Origin: Mycolicibacterium sp. CH28
GTDB taxonomy: Bacteria > Actinomycetota > Actinomycetes > Mycobacteriales > Mycobacteriaceae
Reading direction: 5' to 3'
Assembly (NCBI RefSeq): GCF_004745805.1
Contig: NZ_SRLQ01000004.1
Coordinates: 62,001-126,000, forward strand
DNA: 64,000 nucleotides
In this document: piece after piece, positions 8,631 to 17,371 of the stretch
How positions within the stretch are numbered: position 1 is the stretch's first letter
Layout: every line of letters begins with the position of its first letter
Made by a program: the position numbers and the translations under genes
Notes under the pieces: model-generated
What the model was told of the DNA's origin: nothing
Database searches by the model: none
What the model saw: only the letters and a program-made list of their open reading frames with translations

Positions 8631-9818
8631 TCAGGCCGCGGACTTCCCGATGTATGCGCGGGCGACGGCGATCCGGTGCAACTGACCCGTGCCCTCGACG
8701 ATGTCGAGGAACTTGGCATCGCGGTGCCACTTCTCGACCAGGTGCTCCTTGGAGGAACCCTCCGGACCCATCATCTGCATCGCGCGGAACGTCACCGCCT
8801 GGATCACAGGCAGCGCGTACCCCTTTGCGGAGGCCGCATACGTAGGGTCGGCCTCGCCCTGGTCGTGGCGCCAGCCGGCGCGCAGAACCAGCCGCCGAGC
8901 GGCGTCGAGGTGGTAACGCATCTGCGCTACATCCTCGCTTATTCGTTCCCTGCGTCGCGCCGAGTAGCTGGTCTCGTTCTGGGCCACCCAGTCGACGGCG
9001 TAATCGAGCGAGGCCCGCGCCGTTCCGATTCCCCACGCTGCGCAGAACGGGCGGGTACCGTTCAAGATCGACATGATCTGGCCGAAATCCTCGCTTGGCA
9101 AACGACGATCGTCGTCGAGCACGATGTCGTTGAATTCGAGCGTCGCTTGTGGATACCACCGCATACCCATCTTGTCCTCGGCGGTTTTGGTAACGCTGAG
9201 TCCAGCATCTTGACGCTCGACGATGAAGGCGCGGATTCCACGCAGACCGTGCCCAGGTTGAGTCTGCGCGAAGACCACCAGGTAGTCGGAGGTCGAACCG
9301 AGTGAGATGAAACGCTTTTGACCGTTGAGCACCCATTGGTTACCTTCGCGGACGGCCGTCGTCTTGATCTGCGATAGATCCGAGCCGCAGTGTTCTTCGG
9401 TCATGCAGATGGAGGTGAACCGGTAGTCGCCGCGCAGTACGCCGTCCGCCCATTTCTCGATCTGCTCTTGCGTACCCAGTAGCCGAACGGCGCGCTCGCC
9501 GAGATTGTTGCCCGGCAAGGCCTGCCAGCCCCAACCGTCGCCGTAACACATCTCCTCCATGACCAGCAGGCCCAATACAGCGCCTCCACCATCGAGGTTA
9601 CGAAGCACGTCCGGATCCTGCGTGTGACCGGGACCGGTGTAGCGAAAGTCCAGCGGGCAGTGCTTCACCGGGGCCCGGCTGATCACCTCTTGGTATCCAG
9701 CCGGGAAGTCGCAGGTGTCATCGCTTTCGCGGCCGAGCGGTCGCACCTCTCCGATCGCCCAATCTCGGACATTCGCCAGCAACGCGCGCGTCTCGCTACT
9801 GATCTCCAGAGCTACCAT
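8631..9818 (-). CDS. acyl-CoA dehydrogenase with catalytic glutamate
   Basis: The 395-residue protein is an FAD-dependent acyl-CoA dehydrogenase (alpha,beta-desaturation of an acyl-CoA). Seen are the FAD/substrate motif ICMTEEHCGSDLS, the NGQKRFIS strand, GPEGSSKEHLVEKWHRDAK and the base Glu375 in DIVEGTGQLHRI. ATG 9818 has GAAGG nine bases upstream. The gene lies 30 bases downstream of a second acyl-CoA dehydrogenase that lacks this glutamate, the arrangement of two-subunit alpha2beta2 FadE enzymes for steroid side chains or ring acids. The product of the CoA ligase on the far side of the IS could be its substrate; that is inference. Confidence 0.88.
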   Translation of the reverse strand: MVALEISSETRALLANVRDWAIGEVRPLGRESDDTCDFPAGYQEVISRAPVKHCPLDFRYTGPGHTQDPDVLRNLDGGGAVLGLLVMEEMCYGDGWGWQALPGNNLGERAVRLLGTQEQIEKWADGVLRGDYRFTSICMTEEHCGSDLSQIKTTAVREGNQWVLNGQKRFISLGSTSDYLVVFAQTQPGHGLRGIRAFIVERQDAGLSVTKTAEDKMGMRWYPQATLEFNDIVLDDDRRLPSEDFGQIMSILNGTRPFCAAWGIGTARASLDYAVDWVAQNETSYSARRRERISEDVAQMRYHLDAARRLVLRAGWRHDQGEADPTYAASAKGYALPVIQAVTFRAMQMMGPEGSSKEHLVEKWHRDAKFLDIVEGTGQLHRIAVARAYIGKSAA

Positions 9819-9848
9819 GCTCGTTCACCTTCTTTGTCAGGGCCATGC

Positions 9849-10967
9849 TCAACGCAGGACCACGGGGTTGTGCAAGGGATCGAAGTCGATTGAGGCCAGC
9901 AGCGGAGCTGCGCGGAATACGCTCTCGGCAGGATGGTCGGTGATGACACCGTGTACGCCCATCAGTTCGACGCCTTCACGCGCGGCGTCGCGCAACAGGT
10001 GGCTGGTCTGAGCGACGATGGGCGACACCAGATCGTCTATCTGTTCGGAGTCCAACGTCCGCGCGGAGGGGTCGGACAACACCCTCAGCGCGTCCTGCAG
10101 GCCGATTCGCGTTGACTCGATCTCCATGAACAGATCGGCAAGTACGAACGACACCCCCTGGAACCCGGCCAGCGGACGTCCGAAGGCAACTCGCTGGGCA
10201 CTCCAGTCGGCGGCGTACCGCGTCGTGGAATCGGCGATACCAAGGCAGGTGGCAGCCAGCGCGAGTCGGCAGACCCCGACGGCCCGCTCAAGGGCACTTC
10301 CGGAGTAGAGCAGGGCGTCTGCGCTTACTCGTAAACCCCGAATCGGAGCTTTCGATGCGATTGCGACACCGCTCAGAGCAATGCGACGATCGCCCTCCCC
10401 AATGAACGTCACCTCGGGCGCTTCTGAGTCGATAACGAAGGCGATCAGCGCACCCTCTTCGTCTCGGGCGACGATCACAGAGACCTCGGCGCATCCGGCG
10501 AAGGCAACTGCGGTCTTCTCGCCGTCCAGGATCCATCCGTCGCCATCACGCCGCGCAACAGAGGTCAGTTCGCCGGGAGCCCGACCAAACCCTTCGTAGA
10601 GGAAGAGGCTTGCCGGCGTGATCGCCGAGTCGCCGAAGCGGGACAAGTGCCGAGCCTTCTGTTCCTCGGAGGCGCACGTTGTCAGGATCCAGGCCACCTG
10701 GCGGCTGGTCATCCAGGCGTAGGCAATCGACTGGTCGCCCCACCCCAGACTCTCCACCGCAGTGCAGAACGCGACGGCGTCGTTGCTGCCTTGCCCCGGA
10801 TCGGCATCCTGCAGAACCTCGATGCCGAGCAGCGCCTTCGAAACCGCGTCCGACAGGCATCCGTCCGCCTCGACAACGTCGCGTAACGGGCGCAACTCGT
10901 CTATCGCGGCGATCTTGACGTCCGACCTCAATTGGTCGTGCGCGACGCTCGTGCCGAGCTCAATCAC
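9849..10967 (-). CDS. acyl-CoA dehydrogenase family protein, probable non-catalytic partner subunit
   Basis: The 372-residue protein has the acyl-CoA dehydrogenase fold: SLGWGDQSIAYAW near residue 75, SVARRDGDGWILDGEKTAV, and the C-terminal helices with RVAFGRPLAGFQGV. The C-terminal EGT motif with the catalytic base is absent; the end reads DHPAESVFRAAPLLASID. Such partners form heterotetramers with a catalytic FadE and help bind FAD. The GTG start at 10967 has GGAGGG seven bases upstream, and this ribosome site forms the last codons of a small upstream reading frame, which suggests translational coupling. The gene directly precedes the catalytic subunit gene. Confidence 0.85.
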   Translation of the reverse strand: MIELGTSVAHDQLRSDVKIAAIDELRPLRDVVEADGCLSDAVSKALLGIEVLQDADPGQGSNDAVAFCTAVESLGWGDQSIAYAWMTSRQVAWILTTCASEEQKARHLSRFGDSAITPASLFLYEGFGRAPGELTSVARRDGDGWILDGEKTAVAFAGCAEVSVIVARDEEGALIAFVIDSEAPEVTFIGEGDRRIALSGVAIASKAPIRGLRVSADALLYSGSALERAVGVCRLALAATCLGIADSTTRYAADWSAQRVAFGRPLAGFQGVSFVLADLFMEIESTRIGLQDALRVLSDPSARTLDSEQIDDLVSPIVAQTSHLLRDAAREGVELMGVHGVITDHPAESVFRAAPLLASIDFDPLHNPVVLR

Positions 10968-10970
10968 AGG

Positions 10971-11152
10971 TCAGCCCTCCAGGTCGAAGTGGTGGTACTC
11001 GGGTTGTCGAACTTGATCATCGGCTGGCTCGGCCGCACATTCGAGCCCGGGTTCCAGTGCGTGGAATCGGCGGCCCGAAGGCGACCGCGTCTCACTGCGC
11101 GTCCAATTGAGATCTGCTGTGCGATAGACGGTTCCACTTCGCAGATAACCAC
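10971..11152 (-). pseudogene. small unidentified reading frame upstream of the dehydrogenase pair, apparently frameshifted
   Basis: A GTG-started frame from 11152 reads about 50 residues ending THWNPGSNVRPSQPMIKFDNP, then a shift of one base near 10998 gives EYHHFDLEG and a TGA at 10971-10973. The joined version is more protein-like than either frame alone, and its last codons form the ribosome site of the next gene. I do not recognise the family. It may be a small intact protein with a sequence error, a remnant, or chance. No further gene is evident between 11153 and the nitroreductase start. Confidence 0.25.
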
Positions 11153-11280
11153 TTTCCTATGCCACCGTTGAGAGGTGTCGTCACGACAATTGCCGGAACC
11201 GCCGACCTCTATCCAACGCTTGTGACGAGACGCTGTTCCACCCAGTGAAATTCGGTGTGGGGGTCACACGATCCGCCCAG

Positions 11281-11295
11281 CAACCATCATGGTTG
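11281..11295. promoter_or_regulatory. 15-base perfect palindrome upstream of the nitroreductase gene
   Basis: CAACCATCATGGTTG is a perfect palindrome of two 7-base arms around one central base, 128 bases before the nitroreductase ATG. A second short dyad, GTGTG with CACAC around five bases, lies at about 11256-11270. Size and symmetry fit a dimeric repressor site. The binding protein is unknown. Confidence 0.4.
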
Positions 11296-11423
11296 TAGCT
11301 GAGCGAGGAAGGGCAATAAGCAGGTGTTTCGATCTCGCGTGCACAGCCTCCTCCGAGGTCAGTTGCGGATGAATGACCCTCGCCCCGATAGATTTTCACG
11401 AGGCACAACCAAAGAGGACCGAC

Positions 11424-12119
11424 ATGACGACCGACCCATCAGCTACGACCGAAACCGCGGCGCTAGCCCGGTTACTCCAGATGCGCTGGAGTTGCCGTAG
11501 CTTCCAGCCCCAGCCAGTGGACCGCGCTGTCATCAATTCGGTACTCGATCTCGCGCGGCGCACGCCGTCTTGGTGTAACACCCAACCGTGGCAGGTCCTG
11601 ATCACCGAAGGCGAGGCGACCGAGCGCCTACGCGCAGGCTTGACGTCGCGGTTCGTTGCGGGCGAGGTGAGCCCCGACTTCGATTTCCCAAACAGCTATA
11701 CGGGTGCCTACCAAGACCGCAGACGCGAGTGCGCGGTTGCGCTCTACGACAGCGTGGGAATTGAGCGTGGTGATCGAGCTGCGTCAGCGGCGCAGACAGC
11801 GAAGAACTTCGAACTGTTCGGCGCACCCCATGTCGCGATCCTGACTACCGAGGCGGACCTTGGCGTCTACGGCGCCGTGGACTGCGGCCTGTACTGCCAG
11901 ACGTTCCTGCTCGCGGCGCAGAGCCTCGGGTTGGGCGCAATACCCCAGGCGGCGCTGGCAACACAAGCCTCGTTCTTGCGCGAGTTCTTCGGTCTGCCCG
12001 AGCACCGACTCGTCGTCTGCGGTATCTCCTTCGGCTGGCCAGATCTCACCGCCCCCGTGAATGGCTTCCGAACGACCCGGTTGCCGGTCGAAGACACCGC
12101 CACCTTCGTCGTCGACTGA
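11424..12119 (+). CDS. nitroreductase family protein
   Basis: This 231-residue FMN-dependent oxidoreductase has the nitroreductase signature RWSCRSFQPQPVD near residue 20, the FMN-contacting ARRTPSWCNTQPWQV near residue 45, and the C-terminal SLGLGAIPQAAL and FGWPD segments. The length is normal for the NfsA/NfsB-like fold. I start at ATG 11424, which has AGAGGA upstream, although the frame is open to 11373. It is convergent with the mce operon and divergent from the dehydrogenase pair. In a catabolic region it could reduce a nitroaromatic or quinone; no substrate can be assigned from sequence. Confidence 0.85.
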   Translation: MTTDPSATTETAALARLLQMRWSCRSFQPQPVDRAVINSVLDLARRTPSWCNTQPWQVLITEGEATERLRAGLTSRFVAGEVSPDFDFPNSYTGAYQDRRRECAVALYDSVGIERGDRAASAAQTAKNFELFGAPHVAILTTEADLGVYGAVDCGLYCQTFLLAAQSLGLGAIPQAALATQASFLREFFGLPEHRLVVCGISFGWPDLTAPVNGFRTTRLPVEDTATFVVD

Positions 12120-12159
12120 GGGAGCAGTCGTGACGGCAGCGCTGAAGGCTGGAGAGGCC

Positions 12160-12825
12160 TCACACCGGATCGAAAGCGGTAATCAACCAGCGATTGTCGA
12201 CGTTGGTGAGGTTGACGCGAACGGTCGACGCGCTGTCCGTGGGGGCATCGTTGCCCACGACGGTGGTCTGGTCCACCAAGACTAGGGCAACGACATGCGT
12301 TGGTGTGGCGGAGACTAGCGCGGCTGCTGGAACCGTTGCGGTGGCCGTGATTCACTTCTGTTTGGCACCAGGGATGACGACCTCGTTCACGAGCTTGGTG
12401 TAGTCATCGAGAAAGGTGCCGCCCAGGCGGGCGCGGACAGCGAAGAGTTCCCTGTCGGCGGTGTCAGGATGGTAGGACAGCAGTGCGACAGTGCTTTCCC
12501 TGGCCACCTGCACGGCTTGTCGGCCGGCTTCTTGCGTCTCGCGCGCCGTGGTGTCCACCCATTTGAAGTAGCCCGTCACGACCGCCGCCACCAGGACCAT
12601 GGCGGGCATCACTCCGTAAACCACCCGACGAGCCCATACCGATCGCGTTGCACGGTCCTTCTCACCGCAGCCATCGTTCAGGGCTGCCGTGCTGCCGTTC
12701 TCTGCTGTCACGGGGGCGCTGTCGCGGGCATCCGTGATGGTAGGTACGGAGTCGTCGCGGGCTGCCACGGATTCGTCGCTGTCACCGGTTGGATTTGAAG
12801 TAGTGCGTCTGCGCCAGATTCTCAC
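12160..12825 (-). pseudogene. Mce-associated membrane protein gene with an in-frame TGA
   Basis: From GTG 12825 (AAGGGG eight bases upstream) the frame encodes a charged cytoplasmic tail, one membrane helix (VVYGVMPAMVLVAAVVTGYF) and an exported domain up to VNEVVIPGAKQK, then meets TGA at 12352-12354. Directly after that codon, in the same frame, the sequence continues as a normal end of this family, ITATATVPAAALVSATPTH to NRWLITAFDPV, stopping at 12160. Mce-associated proteins support assembly or stability of Mce importers. Without readthrough, 64 C-terminal residues are lost. It is the last gene of the mce operon. Mutation, readthrough or sequencing error cannot be separated here. Confidence 0.75.
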
Positions 12826-12856
12826 GGCTGTGTCCCCTTAAGCCGCCATGACCCGA

Positions 12857-13474
12857 TCATGGAACGAACGCCACGTCGGAGACCTTCGGGCCGGTCTCGG
12901 TTTGCTCGATTCCCAGTCGCATCCGCCATGTACGTGGGTCTTGGTGCCCTCCCCCGCCGTTGGTGATATCGATCGAAACGGCTACCAGCACTTGTGCGTG
13001 ACCATCCGTGGCCGATTCCAGACCGGCTTCGGTGACGGTGCCGACCGACGTGGACCGGGACTGCTTGACCGCGTCGATGAACGGCTTGACGCGCTTCTGG
13101 AAATCGTCGCGGAATCGGCCTGTCGATGAATCGATGATGCGTTGGACGTCGGCCTGAGCGTCGGCGTAACCGATAGTCGTCAGGTTGAGGGCGGCCCGGC
13201 GCGCGGTGTCGACGAACAAGCGTTGATGGGCTTGCTCTTCGTGGATCTGTAGTGCGCGGTATCCGAGCCAGCCGGTGAGGGCTCCGACGGCGAGAAAGGT
13301 AACCGTCACAACAATCCACGCCTGCCTCGGCACGCCCGTCGGTGGATTCCGAGGCGGCTGGCTTTGGCGTGCGGCAGGAGCGTCAAGGATGGCACTTGGT
13401 GCTATGTCGTGGGTGTCAGCCGGTCCGTCGACCGGTGCTAGGGGGCTGACGCTGGTGCCAGCATGTTCTGCCAT
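12857..13474 (-). CDS. Mce-associated membrane protein
   Basis: The 205-residue protein has a proline-rich cytoplasmic tail (residues 1-50), a single membrane helix around IVVTVTFLAVGALTGWLGY, and a periplasmic-side alpha/beta domain with NLTTIGYADAQADVQRIIDSSTG and FRDDFQKRV. That is the layout of the Mce-associated (Mas) proteins encoded after mceF in mycobacteria. Its ATG lies inside the 3' end of mceF, overlapping by 37 bases, so its translation is coupled to mceF. It ends 31 bases before the second Mas gene. Confidence 0.85.
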   Translation of the reverse strand: MAEHAGTSVSPLAPVDGPADTHDIAPSAILDAPAARQSQPPRNPPTGVPRQAWIVVTVTFLAVGALTGWLGYRALQIHEEQAHQRLFVDTARRAALNLTTIGYADAQADVQRIIDSSTGRFRDDFQKRVKPFIDAVKQSRSTSVGTVTEAGLESATDGHAQVLVAVSIDITNGGGGHQDPRTWRMRLGIEQTETGPKVSDVAFVP

Positions 13475-14913
13475 GTCTTTCCCTTCGCGGTGGCGGCGAT
13501 GTCAGATTGGGTGTAAACGCCTCCGTCTGGACCGATGTAGCTGCCGGTTCCTGGATCGTATTGGGCGATCGCGATAGGAAGTGGAGGTTGATCTCCCGTC
13601 GAGGGGACCGGGGCGGCTGCGGCATTGGACGCAGGCGGAAGTTGGGGGACGTCCTGCCCGGACAGCGTGGCGTTGGGGTCGCCTTTCCAGTTGTTGCCGT
13701 CGTTGAGAGGGACGTACTGCTGGTTGCTTTCGCACATCTTGACCGTGGGAGCCCGTTTGCCGGGGTAAGCGACGCAAGGGTAATTCCGCGCGCCGCGGAC
13801 GGTGTTGTAAGGGGCGTCCTGCGGTACTCGGCAATACAAGTCGCCGGGCGCCCGGTCCGGGCTGTCGACATTGACGCCACCGCGGGCCTGCTGGGCGGGA
13901 AGGAATCCGGTGGTGCACGGCGGGGGGACGCCGAGGTTGAGATTGAAATCCAGATAGACCCCTCGGTATTTCGGAGGGAGATTCTGATTGGCGACTAGAG
14001 CGCCCTGAACGTTCGCCGTGCCGGCGGGGAGCAGCACCAATAGCTGCTCGATGGCCGGCTGATACGCCAATGCGACCTGCCCCACCGTCACGAGATTTGC
14101 CAACAGCAACGGAAGCGTTGGCTGCAGGCGTTCGACAAGCTGTCGAGCTTGGTCCGCGGCGGTGCCACCGTTGCGCAATAGTCCAGTGAACGCGGCATCG
14201 TGTTCGCGGACCTCGTGGGTGAGGCTCGCCAGGTGGGCGGCCCACGCCTGAATCGACTCCGCGGTGTCCGCCTGGGACTCCAGCACAGGACCGGATTTGT
14301 CGATCAGGGTAGTTATTGGGTCGAGGTTCGCACGGGCATCGTGGGCCAACTCGGTGGACCCCTTGACAATCCTGGCCAGTTCGGGTCCCAGACCGCCTAC
14401 GGCCGTGGCACTTTCGTCGATGACGGTCTTGAGGTTGTCCGGAGGGATCGCTTGCAGGCCGCGGTTGGCGGCATTGAGCAGCGTGTTGACGTCGGGCGGT
14501 ACGGTGACGTCGGCTAGGGCTATGTCATCGCCGTTCTTGAGTGCTGGCGCCGCGGCGGCCGTTCGCGGCTGCAAAGCCACATACTGCTCGCCGATGCCCG
14601 AGACGCTGTGGACCTGCGCCTGGACGTTGGCGGGAATCGACACATCAGCGCGCAGCCTCAACACCGCTCTCACGGTGCCGGCCTCGGTCAGGCCGACATC
14701 GGCGACTTGGCCGACCTCGGTACCTCGATAGGTGACGTTCGCGTTGTCGTACAGACCAGCGGCCTCAGGTAGCTCGACGGTAACTGTGTACCGCTCGAAC
14801 CCAAACCAACGGGTGGGCACCTGTATGTAGTCGACGATCATGACCGCGACCGCCACCACGGAGACCGCGCAGAAGATTGCCAACTGAATCTTGACCAGTC
14901 GATTGAGCCGCAT
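13438..14913 (-). CDS. mceF: Mce family protein MceF
   Basis: The 491-residue protein is the sixth Mce subunit: an N-terminal membrane anchor (LAIFCAVSVVAVAVMIVDY), the MCE/MlaD beta-barrel domain with PEAAGLYDNANVTYRGTEVG around residues 45-65, a long helical needle region, and a Cys-containing, proline-rich tail. Mce hexamers form the channel through which lipids such as sterols or fatty acids are imported by a YrbE-driven ABC system. I start at ATG 14913, two bases after the mceE stop; the open frame to 15147 is not used. The C-terminus overlaps the first Mas gene. Confidence 0.9.
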   Translation of the reverse strand: MRLNRLVKIQLAIFCAVSVVAVAVMIVDYIQVPTRWFGFERYTVTVELPEAAGLYDNANVTYRGTEVGQVADVGLTEAGTVRAVLRLRADVSIPANVQAQVHSVSGIGEQYVALQPRTAAAAPALKNGDDIALADVTVPPDVNTLLNAANRGLQAIPPDNLKTVIDESATAVGGLGPELARIVKGSTELAHDARANLDPITTLIDKSGPVLESQADTAESIQAWAAHLASLTHEVREHDAAFTGLLRNGGTAADQARQLVERLQPTLPLLLANLVTVGQVALAYQPAIEQLLVLLPAGTANVQGALVANQNLPPKYRGVYLDFNLNLGVPPPCTTGFLPAQQARGGVNVDSPDRAPGDLYCRVPQDAPYNTVRGARNYPCVAYPGKRAPTVKMCESNQQYVPLNDGNNWKGDPNATLSGQDVPQLPPASNAAAAPVPSTGDQPPLPIAIAQYDPGTGSYIGPDGGVYTQSDIAATAKGKTWQNMLAPASAP

Positions 14914-14915
14914 GT

Positions 14916-16049
14916 CTAGGGTCCTTGATCGAGGTGGTACGGGACGATGAGTGGATTGCCCGCGGTGTAAGGGCTGGGCAATTGACCGATGGTGCGGCCC
15001 CACTGCAGTTCTAGTTCGGTGAGATTGCCTTCGAAGCGAGTGCCGGTCAGCATCGCGTTGTCGAGGCGGCTCAATGTCAGGTCGATGATGGCGGTCAGGT
15101 TCACGGCGTCGCCGCGCACCCAGTTCAGGAGGGTCTCCTTGGGCCACGGAAAAGTGGCCAGCAAGCTCAGTGACCGGGTCATCGCGGGACCGGCGTTGGC
15201 AACCGATTCCAGCACCGCGGCGGCAGTGTTGAGTTCGTTGGCAAGCGCGTCCTTGGTCCCGTTGACCGCATCCGCGGTCAACGCGGAGAACTTCCCGATG
15301 GCGTCGAGGGCTTCGGCGAGGTGATCTCGTTGGTCTTTCAGCACCGCTAGGGCATCGGGGATCGTGCGAATAGCGCGGTCGAGAACCGGCTTGTGATCGG
15401 CGAGCTGGCCGACGAGACCATTGAGATTCTCGTTGGCGGTGATGATGTCGGTGGTTTGGTCATTGAGCCGCGTCGTGAATTGGTCGACCTGACCGAGGAG
15501 GTTCCGCAGATCGCCTTCTCGGCCAGTCAGTGCGCTACTCATCGCGGTTGTTATGTCCTGGATCTGTCCGAGACCACCGCCGTTGAGCAAGACAGAGACC
15601 GCTGCCAGGGTCTGTTCGGTGTTCGGGTACGCCCCGCCAGCTGCCAGCGGGATCACGGATCCATTGTGCAGTTTTCCCTGCGGACTTGCCGGCGGAGCTG
15701 TGAGCTCGATGTGCAGCGACCCGAGCAGGCTGGTTTGTCCGACGGTGGCGGTGACATTGGCGGGAAGGTCGACATCACCATTGAGACGCATGGTCACCAA
15801 CGCGTGCCAGTCCTGCCGTTCAATTTTCGTCACGGTTCCGACGTTGACGTCTCCGACCCGCACGCGCGAGTTCTCTTCGATATAGCCGATGTCGGGCAAT
15901 TGGGCTTGGACTGTGTAGGCGCCAGGACCACCACCCTGGGTGCCCGGCAACTGCAGCGAGTTCAAGCCATGCCAATCGCAGCCGCTGACCGTAACGACGA
16001 GCACCGAGAGCGCAAACGTCGTACTCAAGTACTTCGCAGGTGATCTCAT
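14916..16049 (-). CDS. mceE: Mce family lipoprotein MceE
   Basis: This 377-residue protein has a lipobox VTVSGC with the lipidated Cys at about residue 24, which marks the lipoprotein subunit (LprK-like) of an Mce complex. The MCE domain follows with PDIGYIEENSRVRVGDVNVG and ANVTATVGQTSLLGSLHIEL, then a long coiled-coil-rich helical region with DQFTTRLNDQTTDIITANE. Its ATG overlaps the mceD stop in an ATGA, so the genes are coupled. The tail is short compared with mceD and mceF. Confidence 0.92.
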   Translation of the reverse strand: MRSPAKYLSTTFALSVLVVTVSGCDWHGLNSLQLPGTQGGGPGAYTVQAQLPDIGYIEENSRVRVGDVNVGTVTKIERQDWHALVTMRLNGDVDLPANVTATVGQTSLLGSLHIELTAPPASPQGKLHNGSVIPLAAGGAYPNTEQTLAAVSVLLNGGGLGQIQDITTAMSSALTGREGDLRNLLGQVDQFTTRLNDQTTDIITANENLNGLVGQLADHKPVLDRAIRTIPDALAVLKDQRDHLAEALDAIGKFSALTADAVNGTKDALANELNTAAAVLESVANAGPAMTRSLSLLATFPWPKETLLNWVRGDAVNLTAIIDLTLSRLDNAMLTGTRFEGNLTELELQWGRTIGQLPSPYTAGNPLIVPYHLDQGP

Positions 16050-17371
16050 CAGCCGTGTCCTGGAGGCGTCATCATGCCGAGCAGGCCCTTGTCCGGCTCG
16101 GGGGGTGTCGGGGGATCTGCCGGTAGCGGGACTTCGGCGGTCGCCGCGCCCGGTGCAGCAGCTGATGGTGCCGGCGCCGCCGGGGGGGCCGGAGGCGGAA
16201 TGTGGTCAGGGCGCATCCAGTCCTCGCTGTAGGTGATCTCATTGGACCGCGCCGATTCACCGACGAGCAGGTTGTTGCCGATCGGCAGCCAGTTCCACTG
16301 GCGGTTCTTCACGATGGGCGCCAGATATTGCACACAGAGTTTCGAGGATTGCTCTGCACCCAATCGGGACGCTGCCTGGATTGCGCCGCAGATGAACGAG
16401 ATCGGGTTGGAGAAGTTGTTGAGCGCGAGGGCACCACTGGTTGCTCCCTGCGTCGGCTGGTAGATGTTGAGGAAGTTCTGGAAGGCATTGGGCGCCACGT
16501 GCAGCGTCTGTTTGATGTCGTCCATGCTGTCGACGACGGCCTTGGTGATGGACCCGAGCTTGTCAGTGCTGATACCGATGGCTTGGCGGTTGTCGGCGAT
16601 GAACGACGAGGCGTCGGCGACAACAGTGTTGAGGTCGTCGAGTGATTGGCCGACCATGTGGGGATCGTCACTGAGCAGTGCGGTGACCGCGGCAAGGTTG
16701 ACGTTGAGTTGGCGCATCAGACCGCTGCTGTCCTGCAGTGCCGACACGACAAGTGAGAGATTCTTGATAGTGCCGAATAGGTCATCGCTGTGGTCGCCTA
16801 GCGCCGACAGTGCCTGCGAGGTCTTGATTATCGTGTCGCGGATGCTGGCTCCTTGATCGCGCAGGTTGTCTGCCGCAGTGTTGATGACGGCACCCAGTGC
16901 GCTCGGTTGGCCGGGCCGGCTGGGTTCGAGCGCTGCGGTGAGCTTTTCCAACTGCTGACGTAAGTCATCCCATTCGACAGGCACTGCGGTGCGGTTGAGC
17001 GGGATCACCGCGCCGTCGGGCATCTTCGCTCCGCCCGTGTAAGCAGGCGTCAGCTGGATTGAGCGGGCCGTGATCAGCTGCGGGGACAATATGACGGCCC
17101 TCGCATCGGCGGGGACCTTGTATTTGCGGTCGACCGAAAACGACACCTTGACACGGTCTGGTTGGGGCTCGATCGCGTCGATCTGTCCTACGCGCACACC
17201 CAGGATTTGCACCTCATCGCCGACGAAGGTCCCGTTGGTGTTGTCGAAGTAGGCGACCATGTGGTTGCCCGATCGGGTGTGATCGGACTGGAGGACGACG
17301 ATGACGCCACCGATCACGGCGAGGGTCGTTATCAGGGCCATCCAGCTTCTCGTCGTGCGCAGCGCCCTCAC
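16049..17371 (-). CDS. mceD: Mce family protein MceD
   Basis: The 440-residue protein has an N-terminal membrane helix (WMALITTLAVIGGVIVVL), the MCE domain with GTFVGDEVQILGVRVGQID at about residues 48-66 and SPQLITARSIQLTPAY, then helical repeats and a proline/alanine-rich tail (PPPAPPAAPAPSAAAPG). This is the usual MceD layout. The start is GTG 17371, overlapping the mceC stop as GTGA. It works as one of six different subunits of the Mce tunnel across the cell envelope. Confidence 0.9.
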   Translation of the reverse strand: MRALRTTRSWMALITTLAVIGGVIVVLQSDHTRSGNHMVAYFDNTNGTFVGDEVQILGVRVGQIDAIEPQPDRVKVSFSVDRKYKVPADARAVILSPQLITARSIQLTPAYTGGAKMPDGAVIPLNRTAVPVEWDDLRQQLEKLTAALEPSRPGQPSALGAVINTAADNLRDQGASIRDTIIKTSQALSALGDHSDDLFGTIKNLSLVVSALQDSSGLMRQLNVNLAAVTALLSDDPHMVGQSLDDLNTVVADASSFIADNRQAIGISTDKLGSITKAVVDSMDDIKQTLHVAPNAFQNFLNIYQPTQGATSGALALNNFSNPISFICGAIQAASRLGAEQSSKLCVQYLAPIVKNRQWNWLPIGNNLLVGESARSNEITYSEDWMRPDHIPPPAPPAAPAPSAAAPGAATAEVPLPADPPTPPEPDKGLLGMMTPPGHG

